From Alphaproteobacteria bacterium (lineage in GTDB: Bacteria > Pseudomonadota > Alphaproteobacteria > Micavibrionales > Micavibrionaceae), in the NCBI GenBank assembly GCA_021775915.1, contig JAJFGW010000049.1, forward strand, positions 1 to 32,721: DNA of 32,721 bases, given 5' to 3'. The notes under the pieces are model-generated. The model was not told where the DNA came from, made no database searches, and saw only the letters and a list, made by a program, of their open reading frames with translations. How positions within the stretch are numbered: the stretch's first letter is position 1; every line of letters begins with the position of its first letter. The position numbers and the translations under genes were made by a program. Of this stretch, positions 9,467 to 16,755 are shown one piece after another.

Positions 9467-11848
9467 ATGATTTTTTTGAAGCAACGCGCCGTTGCCGTTT
9501 TTATTTTGATTTTATCGCTTGTGATTCTGGTTCCTCATCAGGGTCAGGCTCAGCTTTTGACCGGGTATCAACCATCTGAAACCTATTTGTCTTATGAGGC
9601 TGAACCTGTTGCAAGGCAGCCCATATTGATTGCTAATAAATCTTTGCGTCCCGGGCCTTCTCATGGGCAGGCGCAAATTTACAGAGAAACCACGCCATCC
9701 TCACCTTTATCCGTGCCGCCTTCTGAGGAGAGCCCTGTTGATTTAACGGCTGACAGTTTGCAGCATGACGAACAAACCGGCGTTATTACGGCATCAGGTA
9801 ATGTTGAGCTGGTACAGGGCGCGCGTATATTGCGGGCAGATACAGTGAGCTACAATCTCAACACTGATACAGTGAGTGCGCAGGGCAACCTTTCTGTGAC
9901 AGAGCCGAACGGCGATGTTCATTTTGCCGATGAAGCCGAGCTTAGTAACGAGATGCGGAACGGTTTTGTCAGGAGTTTGCAGATTTATATGGCAGAGGGC
10001 GGTTATTTTACGGCTGAGGAAGGGCGGCGTATCAATGAAAAAATCACCACAATGCATAATGCCTCCTATACGCCTTGCGACTGTGACGAAGATGAGGGTG
10101 GTAATCCGGCGTGGCAGATTAAAGCCAAAGAAATAACGCTTGATGGTGAAGAAAATCAGATTAGGTACAAACATGCGCGTTTTGAGATGTTTGGGGTTCC
10201 TGTGGCCTATACACCTTATTTTGCGCATCCTGATGGCAAGGTAAAACGTAAGAGTGGTTTTATAGCGCCGGAGGTTGGGTTTGACAGTGAGCTTGGCGCG
10301 GTTGTCACGCAGAATTATTATTGGGACATAGCGCCGCATAAAGACGCAACGATTGGTCTGATGCTGACAACGCAGGAGATTCCGGTGGCGCTCGCCCAAT
10401 ACCGACAACGTTTTGAGCAGGCCGAGTTGGAAATAGAGGGTAGCGCGACCTATTCAAACCGCAATGATAGTGTGGCCGGGCAGGAAGTCATTACAGACGA
10501 AGAATTTCGCGGGCATTTGTTTGCCAACACCCTTTGGAATATTAATGAAAAATGGCGCGCCGGAGCTGATATTGAGGTTACTACCGATGACCAGTATTTG
10601 CGTCAATATGACTTTAGCGGCAAAGATGTGCTGGAAAATGAGATTTATGTAGAGCGTTTTTCAGGGCGGAATTATGCTGTCGGTCGTTTGCTCGCTTTTC
10701 AGGATACCAGAGTTGAAGAGGAAGAAACCGACCAGCCTAATATCCTTCCGGAAATTGAGGCCAATTTTGTTGGTGAACCCAATCAACTCCTAGGCGGGCG
10801 ATGGGACTTGCAGGTGTCGGCTCTTGAATTACGCAGGGACGAAGGACAGGATGTCACCAGGCTTGTTACTGTCGCAGGCTGGCAAAGGCGCGATGTTACA
10901 AATTTTGGCCTGGTTAACACCCTTGATCTGAGCGTGCGCGGGGATGCTTATCATGTGAGTGACCGTGTTGTGGCAGAGGGCGGGACCGGGCGCAGTAACG
11001 AGGGATCAGACACGCGCTTTCTGCCGCAGGCCCACCTTGTTAGTTCCTATCCTTTTGTAAAGTCGATGGAAACAATGCAGGCCGTTATTGAACCTGTTGT
11101 CGCGATGACTGTGGCACCTAACATAGATGATGTCGATAGCAGTATTCCTAATGAAGACAGTCAGGATGTGCAGCTTGATGCCAGCAATTTATTTGAGCCA
11201 AACCGCTTTCCCGGTAAGGATAGGCTGGAGGATCGTTCCCGCGCTACTTATGGCGTGCGTACGGGGCTATACGGATATGGCGGAAGTCATGGCGATGTCT
11301 TTATTGGCCAGAGCTATCGCTTGAATGAAAGAGACAACCCGTTTCCGAATGGTTCCGGGCTGGAGCGGCAGGAGTCAGACTGGGTCGGGCAGGTCGCCGG
11401 TGTTTATGATGAACGTTTTGGCGTGAATTACCGGTTCCAGCTTAATGGTAGTGATTTTAGAGCGCGGCGGCATGAGGTTGATGGTTATGCTGATTTTGGA
11501 AAAATGGATCTTAGCTCGCGCTATTTATTCGCTGATGCTCTGGGCGGTACGGATATTGTAGAAAGCCGGGAGCAATTATTTGGTGCAGCGGCCTATGAAT
11601 TAACAAGCAATTGGCGGGTACGTGGCAGTGTCTTGGAAGACCTAGGTGAAGACCCCGGTTTGAGGGAAGCAACATTTGGGCTTGATTATTTTGGTTGTTG
11701 CCTGTCTTTTTCGGCAACGGTGGAGCGGAGTATTACCTCTGATGTTTCTGGTGATAGTGGTACGAGTGTTAATTTCCGCGTTGGCCTTAAGGGGCTAGGG
11801 GAGTTTCAATCACCGGACTCTGGTACGTTCAGCGGTAGAAATTATTAG
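9467..11848 (+). CDS. lptD: LPS-assembly protein LptD (OstA/Imp)
   Basis: A 793-residue outer-membrane beta-barrel protein that, with LptE, inserts lipopolysaccharide into the outer leaflet. The N-terminus is a signal peptide (hydrophobic core then GQAQ). An OstA/LptA-like domain follows at about 85-165 (DLTADSLQHDEQTGVITASG). The LptD C-terminal barrel region holds segments such as TPYFAHPDGKVKRKSGF and ends DYFGCCLSFSATVERS. Cysteines occur as a CDC pair near residue 204 and a CC pair near residue 744, matching the N-to-C disulfide pattern of LptD. The usual followers surA, pdxA and ksgA are absent; a permease gene starts eight bases after the stop. Confidence 0.94.
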   Translation: MIFLKQRAVAVFILILSLVILVPHQGQAQLLTGYQPSETYLSYEAEPVARQPILIANKSLRPGPSHGQAQIYRETTPSSPLSVPPSEESPVDLTADSLQHDEQTGVITASGNVELVQGARILRADTVSYNLNTDTVSAQGNLSVTEPNGDVHFADEAELSNEMRNGFVRSLQIYMAEGGYFTAEEGRRINEKITTMHNASYTPCDCDEDEGGNPAWQIKAKEITLDGEENQIRYKHARFEMFGVPVAYTPYFAHPDGKVKRKSGFIAPEVGFDSELGAVVTQNYYWDIAPHKDATIGLMLTTQEIPVALAQYRQRFEQAELEIEGSATYSNRNDSVAGQEVITDEEFRGHLFANTLWNINEKWRAGADIEVTTDDQYLRQYDFSGKDVLENEIYVERFSGRNYAVGRLLAFQDTRVEEEETDQPNILPEIEANFVGEPNQLLGGRWDLQVSALELRRDEGQDVTRLVTVAGWQRRDVTNFGLVNTLDLSVRGDAYHVSDRVVAEGGTGRSNEGSDTRFLPQAHLVSSYPFVKSMETMQAVIEPVVAMTVAPNIDDVDSSIPNEDSQDVQLDASNLFEPNRFPGKDRLEDRSRATYGVRTGLYGYGGSHGDVFIGQSYRLNERDNPFPNGSGLERQESDWVGQVAGVYDERFGVNYRFQLNGSDFRARRHEVDGYADFGKMDLSSRYLFADALGGTDIVESREQLFGAAAYELTSNWRVRGSVLEDLGEDPGLREATFGLDYFGCCLSFSATVERSITSDVSGDSGTSVNFRVGLKGLGEFQSPDSGTFSGRNY

Positions 11849-11856
11849 GATCAAAC

Positions 11857-13761
11857 GTGACATTTATATTTGAAAGCACAGCATTTCATATGTGGTTTGT
11901 CCTTATTCTGATGAGTTGGGCTGCCGTTTCCTTCGTACGTGAAAAGCTACCTATAGAAGTCACATCCGTTTCCTTGCTTACAATGCTGCTCCTTTTTGGC
12001 CAGTTTTTCCCGGTGCTGGATGCGAATGGCCGTAACTTGCTCGATGCTATGTCGCTTCTTTCTGGTTTTGCGAACCCTGCGCTTATTGCGGTTTTGGCGC
12101 TGCTTGTTATGGGGCAGGCTATTATTCAGACAGATGCACTGCGTGCTGTGACAAAGATATTTATGACGAGTGACAGGCGGTGGGCGTGGGTTTCTATTAT
12201 TAGTATTTTGGTACTTATTATGGTGCTTAGCGCTTTTATGAATAATACGCCGCTTGTTATTCTGGCTATTCCTATCTTGCAGGCCTTGGCAGCATCGGCG
12301 CAGCTCTCGGAAAGTCGTATTATGATCCCTCTGAGCTTTGCCGCTATTTTAGGCGGTATGACGACTCTGGTGGGGTCATCGACTAACATGCTTGTCTCAA
12401 CCACAATGATAGAGCTCGGACATAACCCGCTTGGGTTCTTTGATTTCTTTGTTCCGGGGGCGATGATGGCCGGGGTGGGGCTTGTCTATGTGGTCTTTAT
12501 TTTGCCGCGCTTTTTACCGGACAGATCGTCTTTAACGCAGCAACTTGTCGGGCAGGAGCGAGAGTTTATCGCCGAGCTTGATGTCGCACTGGAAAGTAAG
12601 CTTGTTGGCATGGAGTGTGTAGACGGTAGTTTTCCGGCACTTCCTGATCTTAAGGTCAGATTGATCCAACGTTCGGGGCACCTGATTTTGCCGCCTTTCG
12701 AAGGATATATTATTGAGCCGGGCGATATAATGATTGTTGCTGCCACCCGTGATGCTTTGTCTGAACTATTATCCAAACATCCCGGATTTTTGCTCTCGGA
12801 AGAAGAAAAAAAGATTATGAGTCCGTCGGTGGCACAGGTTGAGGAAAAGACAGAGGATGAGGATGAAATATCACCAACCCCGGATCTGGAAGAGAAAGTC
12901 GCAGAAACACGTATTTTGGCAGAAGTTATGATTACCCCGGCATCGCGTATGACTGAAATGTCTTTGGAGCAGGTTGGTTTTCACAGGCAGTTTGGCGCTA
13001 TTGTTCTGGGGATACAGCGCCGCGCGCGCGTTGTGCGGCGGCGGCTCGGGCGTATTCGTCTGGAGGCCGGTGATGTGTTGCTGGTAGCCGGGAGCAGGGG
13101 GGCGATAGATTCCATGCGCGGCAATCAGGATTTGATTGTTCTTTCCGGGTCGAAGAGAGAATTATCTGTTCCTAAAAAGGCGCCGCTGGCTGCGGGAATT
13201 ATGTTTGGTGCTATTGGTCTTGCGGCTATGGGGGTGATGTCGATTCCGGTGGCGGCTATTACGGGTTCTATATTGCTGATTGCTACAGATTGTTTGAATA
13301 TCCGTCAGGCAACCCGGGCGATTGACCGGAAAATATTTTTGCTCGTGGGCTCCATGCTGGGGTTAAGTCAGGCATTGCAGGTCACGGGCGGTGCTGGCTT
13401 TATCGCTGAAACTTTGCTCAATATTCCTTTTGTTGAAACGCCGTTTGCGATGGCGTCTTTGCTGTTTATTGTTGTTGCTGTTTGTACGAATGTCCTGAGC
13501 AACAATGCCTGTGCCATTCTCTTTACGCCGATTGCGTTAAGCCTTGCCGTTAATCTCGGCGTTGATCCGTTTATCTTTGCCGTGACGATTGTTTTTGCGG
13601 CAAATTGTTCCTTTGCTTCGCCCATAGGGTACCAGACAAATCTGCTTGTTATGGGGCCGGGGCATTACCGTTTCCGTGATTTTATGAAGGCGGGTGTGCC
13701 TTTGGTTGTGATTTTATGGTTTGCCTATATGGCTGTGGCCAAGCTGTATTTTGGACTTTAG
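11857..13761 (+). CDS. SLC13/DASS-type anion permease with two RCK C-terminal (TrkA_C) domains
   Basis: A 634-residue inner-membrane protein. An N-terminal block of hydrophobic helices (to about residue 220) contains the family motif FMNNTPLVILAIPI and an ILGGMTTLVGSSTNM loop. Next come two cytosolic RCK_C/TrkA_C-like modules (about 225-310 and 350-425, each with an EPGD or EAGDVLLVAG motif), then a second membrane block with NVLSNNACAILFTPIAL and SPIGYQTNLLVMGPG. This arrangement fits SLC13-type carriers of sulfate or dicarboxylates; the substrate is unknown. The start is GTG at 11857 with AGGA six bases upstream, and the 8-bp gap implies cotranscription with lptD. Confidence 0.9.
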   Translation: MTFIFESTAFHMWFVLILMSWAAVSFVREKLPIEVTSVSLLTMLLLFGQFFPVLDANGRNLLDAMSLLSGFANPALIAVLALLVMGQAIIQTDALRAVTKIFMTSDRRWAWVSIISILVLIMVLSAFMNNTPLVILAIPILQALAASAQLSESRIMIPLSFAAILGGMTTLVGSSTNMLVSTTMIELGHNPLGFFDFFVPGAMMAGVGLVYVVFILPRFLPDRSSLTQQLVGQEREFIAELDVALESKLVGMECVDGSFPALPDLKVRLIQRSGHLILPPFEGYIIEPGDIMIVAATRDALSELLSKHPGFLLSEEEKKIMSPSVAQVEEKTEDEDEISPTPDLEEKVAETRILAEVMITPASRMTEMSLEQVGFHRQFGAIVLGIQRRARVVRRRLGRIRLEAGDVLLVAGSRGAIDSMRGNQDLIVLSGSKRELSVPKKAPLAAGIMFGAIGLAAMGVMSIPVAAITGSILLIATDCLNIRQATRAIDRKIFLLVGSMLGLSQALQVTGGAGFIAETLLNIPFVETPFAMASLLFIVVAVCTNVLSNNACAILFTPIALSLAVNLGVDPFIFAVTIVFAANCSFASPIGYQTNLLVMGPGHYRFRDFMKAGVPLVVILWFAYMAVAKLYFGL

Positions 13762-13770
13762 AGAGAGCTA

Positions 13771-14883
13771 TTAGCCCTTATCATCGCCTGGGTTAAGGCT
13801 AATGATATTACGCTGCTCGACCCCATCTTTAAATTTTTTGGCAATGATTTTTCCGGTGAGGTCGTAAAGCGGACCATTAATCTGAAACTCAAGTGTATCA
13901 TAGGGCAAGAGCTCTATATCCCGGCGGAGTCTGCTTAAGTTGCCTTGTGTTAGAAGCAGGGTGGTAAATCGTCCAGCGTTAGAATCGCTGTTTTGTATCG
14001 CTGTTAAAAAGGAGAGTAGTTCATCTAGTGATGTCGTTTCTATGGTGGCATTAACCAGTGGCCCGGCATCTGTATTATTTATATCCAGTGTCGCGGTCAT
14101 ATCCTGAAAGCCGGTTATCTGGGCTTTGGCAATTAATTTGTAGAGATTAAAAGGACCGTCGAGCGTCAGGTTGAAATTTGTAAAGCTGACGTCCCCTACA
14201 TTCATTTTTCCGGCATTGATTTGGCCGCTAAGTTCTGGAATTAGTTTTTCGGTTTTATCAATATTCAGCCATCCGCTCATACGGCTGGCCTGAATTTTAT
14301 CAAGGTTTAGGCCGCCATTTTTGAATTCGACATCGTATGACCATCCGCCCTTGGGGTAGGTCACGCCATTCCACAAGGTTTCAATTTTTACCTGATGCTG
14401 AACACCCCACAATGCGCCTTGTAGTTTTAGTTTTCCGTCGGGTTGTTTCTTTATGTGGCCCTTTGCCTGAAAGCGTAAGCCGCCTGCCGGTGTGATAAGG
14501 TCTAGCTGACCGCTGTTGAGTATGATTTCAGGGTAGGCGGCATAGGGCAGTGGTTGCTTTTTCCAGCCGGAGACATGAAGGCCGGTATCAATATCCCATT
14601 CGGCTGTTAGTTTGAGATCATCAATGATGATGCTTTTTGGTTTCTTACGAAGAACCCGAATGGCGCCGATTGTGCTGAATTTATCAGTATCAAGAGTGAT
14701 GTCACTGTAAACAAGGCTACCGCTTTTAACGCTTAAGTGTTCTGTTTGTACGTTTTTAAACCCGTAATCCCCAAGCGCGTCATTCAAGCGTTTTTGGAGG
14801 ACGCCATGAATCATATAAAAACCACCGGTGAGCAGGGTGCCAGTGAGTATGATTATGAGCGGTATCTTGATAAATTTACGCAT
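13771..14883 (-). CDS. Membrane-anchored beta-rich protein, AsmA/YdbH-like
   Basis: A 370-residue protein from ATG at 14883. It opens MRKFIKIPLIIILTG, a single membrane anchor, followed by a long hydrophilic periplasmic part rich in alternating beta-strand pattern (for example GSLVYSDITLDTDKF, GWLNIDKTEKLIPELSGQIN). Such layouts occur in AsmA/TamB/YdbH-type proteins of lipid transport, but I see no decisive motif, so that family call is tentative. A longer reading starts at GTG 14931, but that codon lies inside the terminator of the upstream gene, which favours 14883. The gene converges with the permease, 9 bp apart. Confidence 0.7.
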   Translation of the reverse strand: MRKFIKIPLIIILTGTLLTGGFYMIHGVLQKRLNDALGDYGFKNVQTEHLSVKSGSLVYSDITLDTDKFSTIGAIRVLRKKPKSIIIDDLKLTAEWDIDTGLHVSGWKKQPLPYAAYPEIILNSGQLDLITPAGGLRFQAKGHIKKQPDGKLKLQGALWGVQHQVKIETLWNGVTYPKGGWSYDVEFKNGGLNLDKIQASRMSGWLNIDKTEKLIPELSGQINAGKMNVGDVSFTNFNLTLDGPFNLYKLIAKAQITGFQDMTATLDINNTDAGPLVNATIETTSLDELLSFLTAIQNSDSNAGRFTTLLLTQGNLSRLRRDIELLPYDTLEFQINGPLYDLTGKIIAKKFKDGVEQRNIISLNPGDDKG

Positions 14884-14923
14884 AGAGATGGTTCTAACGA
14901 TATTTGCTTTGGGATACAAAATA

Positions 14924-14953
14924 AAAAGCACCGGAAATGATGCCGGTGCTTTT
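14924..14953 (-). terminator. Rho-independent terminator after the His-rich protein gene
   Basis: A perfect 11-bp inverted repeat (AAAAGCACCGG and CCGGTGCTTTT) with an 8-base loop is followed on the minus strand by a T-rich run. It lies 19 bp after the stop of the gene at 14973 and is symmetric enough to work on both strands. Confidence 0.85.
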
Positions 14954-14972
14954 AGATTTCAGGACAGACCTG

Positions 14973-15410
14973 TTAACGATGGTTGTGTTGTAAAATTCTA
15001 CCGAAAATTTCTAAACTCAACCCCAAAGCTCTGGTGCTGCTGTCGTTGCTGCCATATCTATGATTATCATAGACGTGGCCTCTGTTGCCATAGCTGTAGA
15101 CGCTACCTCTGTTGTGGTTGTGACCACGATGGCGGTTATTATATCCGTTGTGGCTTCTATAATGCTTTCGAGGCCGTTTTTGGTAGCCATAGTGATGCTG
15201 CTGTTCTGCGCGTCTGTGGTGTAACTGATGGTGCGCGCGTTTTTGTCTGATCATACGGTTTCGTTGGTTGATCTCATATGATGAGAGCTCTCTATCGTGT
15301 CCGTATCCATGTGCCTCTACGTTTGAAGCAGAGCCAAATCCCATGGTTAGCGTCATGAGCGCGGCCGCAGCCACGGGAGCAAATACAGACATCAAATTCT
15401 TAATAGTCAT
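14973..15410 (-). CDS. Small exported His/Arg/Asn/Tyr-rich protein
   Basis: A 145-residue protein with a clear signal peptide (MTIKNLMSVFAPVAAAALM ending near NVEA). The mature part carries many histidines, often in pairs or in HG/HN/HR settings (AHHQLHHRR, EQQHHYGYQKR, HRGHNHNRG), mixed with Arg, Asn, Tyr and Gly. It ends with a possible amphipathic segment, ALGLSLEIFGRI. I recognise no family; metal binding or a surface/matrix role is only inference from composition. The start is ATG at 15410, preceded by a GAG-type Shine-Dalgarno; an upstream reading to 15458 is less likely because it would overlap the predicted promoter. It has its own promoter and terminator, so it is likely monocistronic. 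Confidence 0.75.
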   Translation of the reverse strand: MTIKNLMSVFAPVAAAALMTLTMGFGSASNVEAHGYGHDRELSSYEINQRNRMIRQKRAHHQLHHRRAEQQHHYGYQKRPRKHYRSHNGYNNRHRGHNHNRGSVYSYGNRGHVYDNHRYGSNDSSTRALGLSLEIFGRILQHNHR

Positions 15411-15455
15411 TTTAAATCTCGTTTTGTTTAAAAATAAAATCTTATTGCGGCTAAA

Positions 15456-15483
15456 CATATAATAAAGTGAATAAAAAAGTCAA
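15456..15483 (-). promoter_or_regulatory. Sigma70-like promoter of the His-rich protein gene
   Basis: On the minus strand TTGACT (15483-15478) is followed after 16 bp by TATATG (15461-15456) in an AT-rich context, about 45 bp upstream of the ATG at 15410. Confidence 0.5.
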
Positions 15484-15501
15484 ATTTATGAATTTTAATT
15501 A

Positions 15502-15882
15502 CTATCGCCCTAGATGTTTCAAATGCGCGGGAGCCTTCAAATTTTCCGGTGGAGTGCTACCAGAATAGTTACATTTTGTTTTCATCTTTTCGGAACCTGT
15601 CCATGGCGCTGTTGAATCTCCATTAACGCCGCGTGATACGTTCGAATTAAACTCTGTACGGCATTTAGGTTCAAAAAAGTTTCCTATAACACCGCCGCCA
15701 GCACCGCCGAGTGCGGCTCCAAGGGCAGAGTCTCCAATTACTCCGCCGACAATAGCACCGCCGACAGCACCAACGCCTGTAGGCGTTATTTTTCCGCCGA
15801 CACAGCCTGTTACGAGAAGGGGAATCGTAATCAGAAGCGCTGCGGCTTTTAATTTAAAACTCTTTGTAAGTGACATATTCAT
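15502..15882 (-). CDS. Glycine-zipper lipoprotein
   Basis: A 126-residue protein from ATG at 15882, which has AAGGAT eight bases upstream. The signal peptide ends in the lipobox LLVTGC (Cys27), so it is a predicted lipoprotein. Residues about 35-68 form a glycine zipper (GAVGGAIVGGVIGDSALG and onward), as in outer-membrane glycine-zipper lipoproteins. The C-terminal part has two cysteines (EPKCRTE, KTKCNYSG) that could pair. The function is not known. Its signal peptide, ribosome site and upstream region are nearly copied in the next gene upstream (15972-16178). Confidence 0.82.
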   Translation of the reverse strand: MNMSLTKSFKLKAAALLITIPLLVTGCVGGKITPTGVGAVGGAIVGGVIGDSALGAALGGAGGGVIGNFFEPKCRTEFNSNVSRGVNGDSTAPWTGSEKMKTKCNYSGSTPPENLKAPAHLKHLGR

Positions 15883-15921
15883 AATGCACATCCTTGTTAC
15901 GTAATATTAAAACTGAGCGTG

Positions 15922-15950
15922 AGACTACACTACTTTTAGAAACAGCGCAA
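15922..15950 (-). promoter_or_regulatory. Candidate promoter of the glycine-zipper lipoprotein gene
   Basis: TTGCGC (15950-15945), a 17-bp spacer and TAGTCT (15927-15922) on the minus strand. The -10 is weak, but the same arrangement recurs in the duplicated copy upstream of the next gene, which supports it. Confidence 0.35.
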
Positions 15951-15971
15951 CAAAATTTACATAATGCCTAT

Positions 15972-16178
15972 TTATTTAAGAATGCGCTTCATTGTTCTGT
16001 TTAATCTATCAATACTACGAAGTGTTCTATCTGTTTCAGATGCTTTTTTGTTAAGCTCAGGCAGACCGTAGTCTGTCGAACCAGTGTTTTTACCAGCACA
16101 ACCCGTTACAAGAAGAGGGACTGTGATTAAAAGTGCCGCAGTTGTTAATTTAAAACTCTTAGTAAGTGGCATAGTCAT
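15972..16178 (-). CDS. Small chimeric lipoprotein (68 aa)
   Basis: The first 27 residues (MTMPLTKSFKL to LLVTGC, Cys27 lipobox) closely copy the signal peptide of the glycine-zipper lipoprotein downstream. The last about 35 residues (DYGLPELNKKASETDRTLR, then DRLNRT and KR) closely copy the C-terminus of the exported protein upstream (16266-16733). The upstream DNA is also shared with the downstream gene. It therefore looks like a gene born by a tandem duplication of about 295 bp that joined one gene's start to another's end. The frame is intact and AGGA precedes the ATG, so it is probably expressed. The tail is likely a charged helix; its function is unknown. Confidence 0.78.
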   Translation of the reverse strand: MTMPLTKSFKLTTAALLITVPLLVTGCAGKNTGSTDYGLPELNKKASETDRTLRSIDRLNRTMKRILK

Positions 16179-16216
16179 GACGCATATCCTGTTCTCTAAG
16201 ATTCAAACTGTGCAGG

Positions 16217-16245
16217 ACGATACATTGTTTTCAGAAACAACGCAA
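16217..16245 (-). promoter_or_regulatory. Candidate promoter of the chimeric lipoprotein gene
   Basis: TTGCGT (16245-16240), a 17-bp spacer and TATCGT (16222-16217) on the minus strand, equivalent in position to the promoter candidate of the downstream copy. Confidence 0.38.
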
Positions 16246-16265
16246 TAAAATTTACATAACAAAAG

Positions 16266-16733
16266 TCATTTAAAGAGACGTTTGAATGTTCTGTTTAGTC
16301 TATCAAGGTTGCGGAGCGTTCTGTCCGTCTCAGAAGCTTTTTTGTTAAGCTCAGGCAGGCCATAGTCCCCATCTGTGCTCTTTTTTCTGCTTCCACCGCG
16401 AGCCGCTTCTCTCTGTGCTCTTTGGACAGCCATTTTTTCTTGTCTTTGTGCGCGGCCTTCGTCGTTACGATAGCGCGCGGCTTCCTTAGGGAACTCATAA
16501 ATTTTAGTGACGTACAGGCCTTTACTATCTACGCCGTATTGACAGCCAAAACTGGAATCTGCGGCTCTTTGAAAGGCAACGGCCGGGTTGGCTTGCTGAT
16601 AAGTGTAGGCACCTTGTGTTCTGCTGAGTTCAAGGCAGTCTTCAGTTGTTGCAGCTTCTGCAAAGCCGGATGAAAGTAGGGAGGTTGTGGATAAGGCAAT
16701 GCCAATGATTAAACCTGTTTTTTTGTTGGTCAT
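16266..16733 (-). CDS. Exported protein of unknown function with DYGLPELNKK tail
   Basis: A 155-residue protein from ATG at 16733, chosen because AGGA lies just upstream; an extended start at 16748 has no ribosome site. The signal peptide (MTNKKTGLIIGIALSTTSLL to FAEA) has no lipobox cysteine. The mature part has two cysteines (TEDCLELSRTQG, SSFGCQYGVDSKG) that may form a disulfide. A charged Arg/Gln-rich helix follows, then the DYGLPELNKKASETDRTLR tail shared with the next gene. It starts about 22 bp after the parE stop on the same strand and could be read through from parE. I recognise no family. Confidence 0.78.
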   Translation of the reverse strand: MTNKKTGLIIGIALSTTSLLSSGFAEAATTEDCLELSRTQGAYTYQQANPAVAFQRAADSSFGCQYGVDSKGLYVTKIYEFPKEAARYRNDEGRAQRQEKMAVQRAQREAARGGSRKKSTDGDYGLPELNKKASETDRTLRNLDRLNRTFKRLFK

Positions 16734-16755
16734 GATATGTCCTGTCATTTAGGGG

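Larger units (their letters stand above)
15802..16367 (-). repeat. Two tandem copies of a ~270-bp unit (tail - intergenic - signal peptide), period ~295 bp
   Basis: Copy 1 runs from 16367 to 16098 and copy 2 from 16073 to 15802, on the minus strand. Each holds, in order, the DYGLPELNKK tail, an intergenic region with the shared ACATAA-type segment and TTGCG box, an AGGAT ribosome site, and an LTKSFKL...LLVTGC signal peptide. Offsets are 294 bp at the tail and 296 bp at the signal peptide, so a few small indels have accumulated. Confidence 0.85.

Noticed and set aside
9794-10408. 204-codon open frame on the minus strand inside lptD
   Set aside because: Antisense to a gene with clear LptD domains; the peptide has no recognisable domain and an unnatural composition.
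14884-14931. N-terminal extension of the AsmA-like protein from GTG 14931
   Set aside because: The codon lies in the terminator stem of the upstream gene, has no ribosome site, and the extension would precede a normal membrane anchor start.
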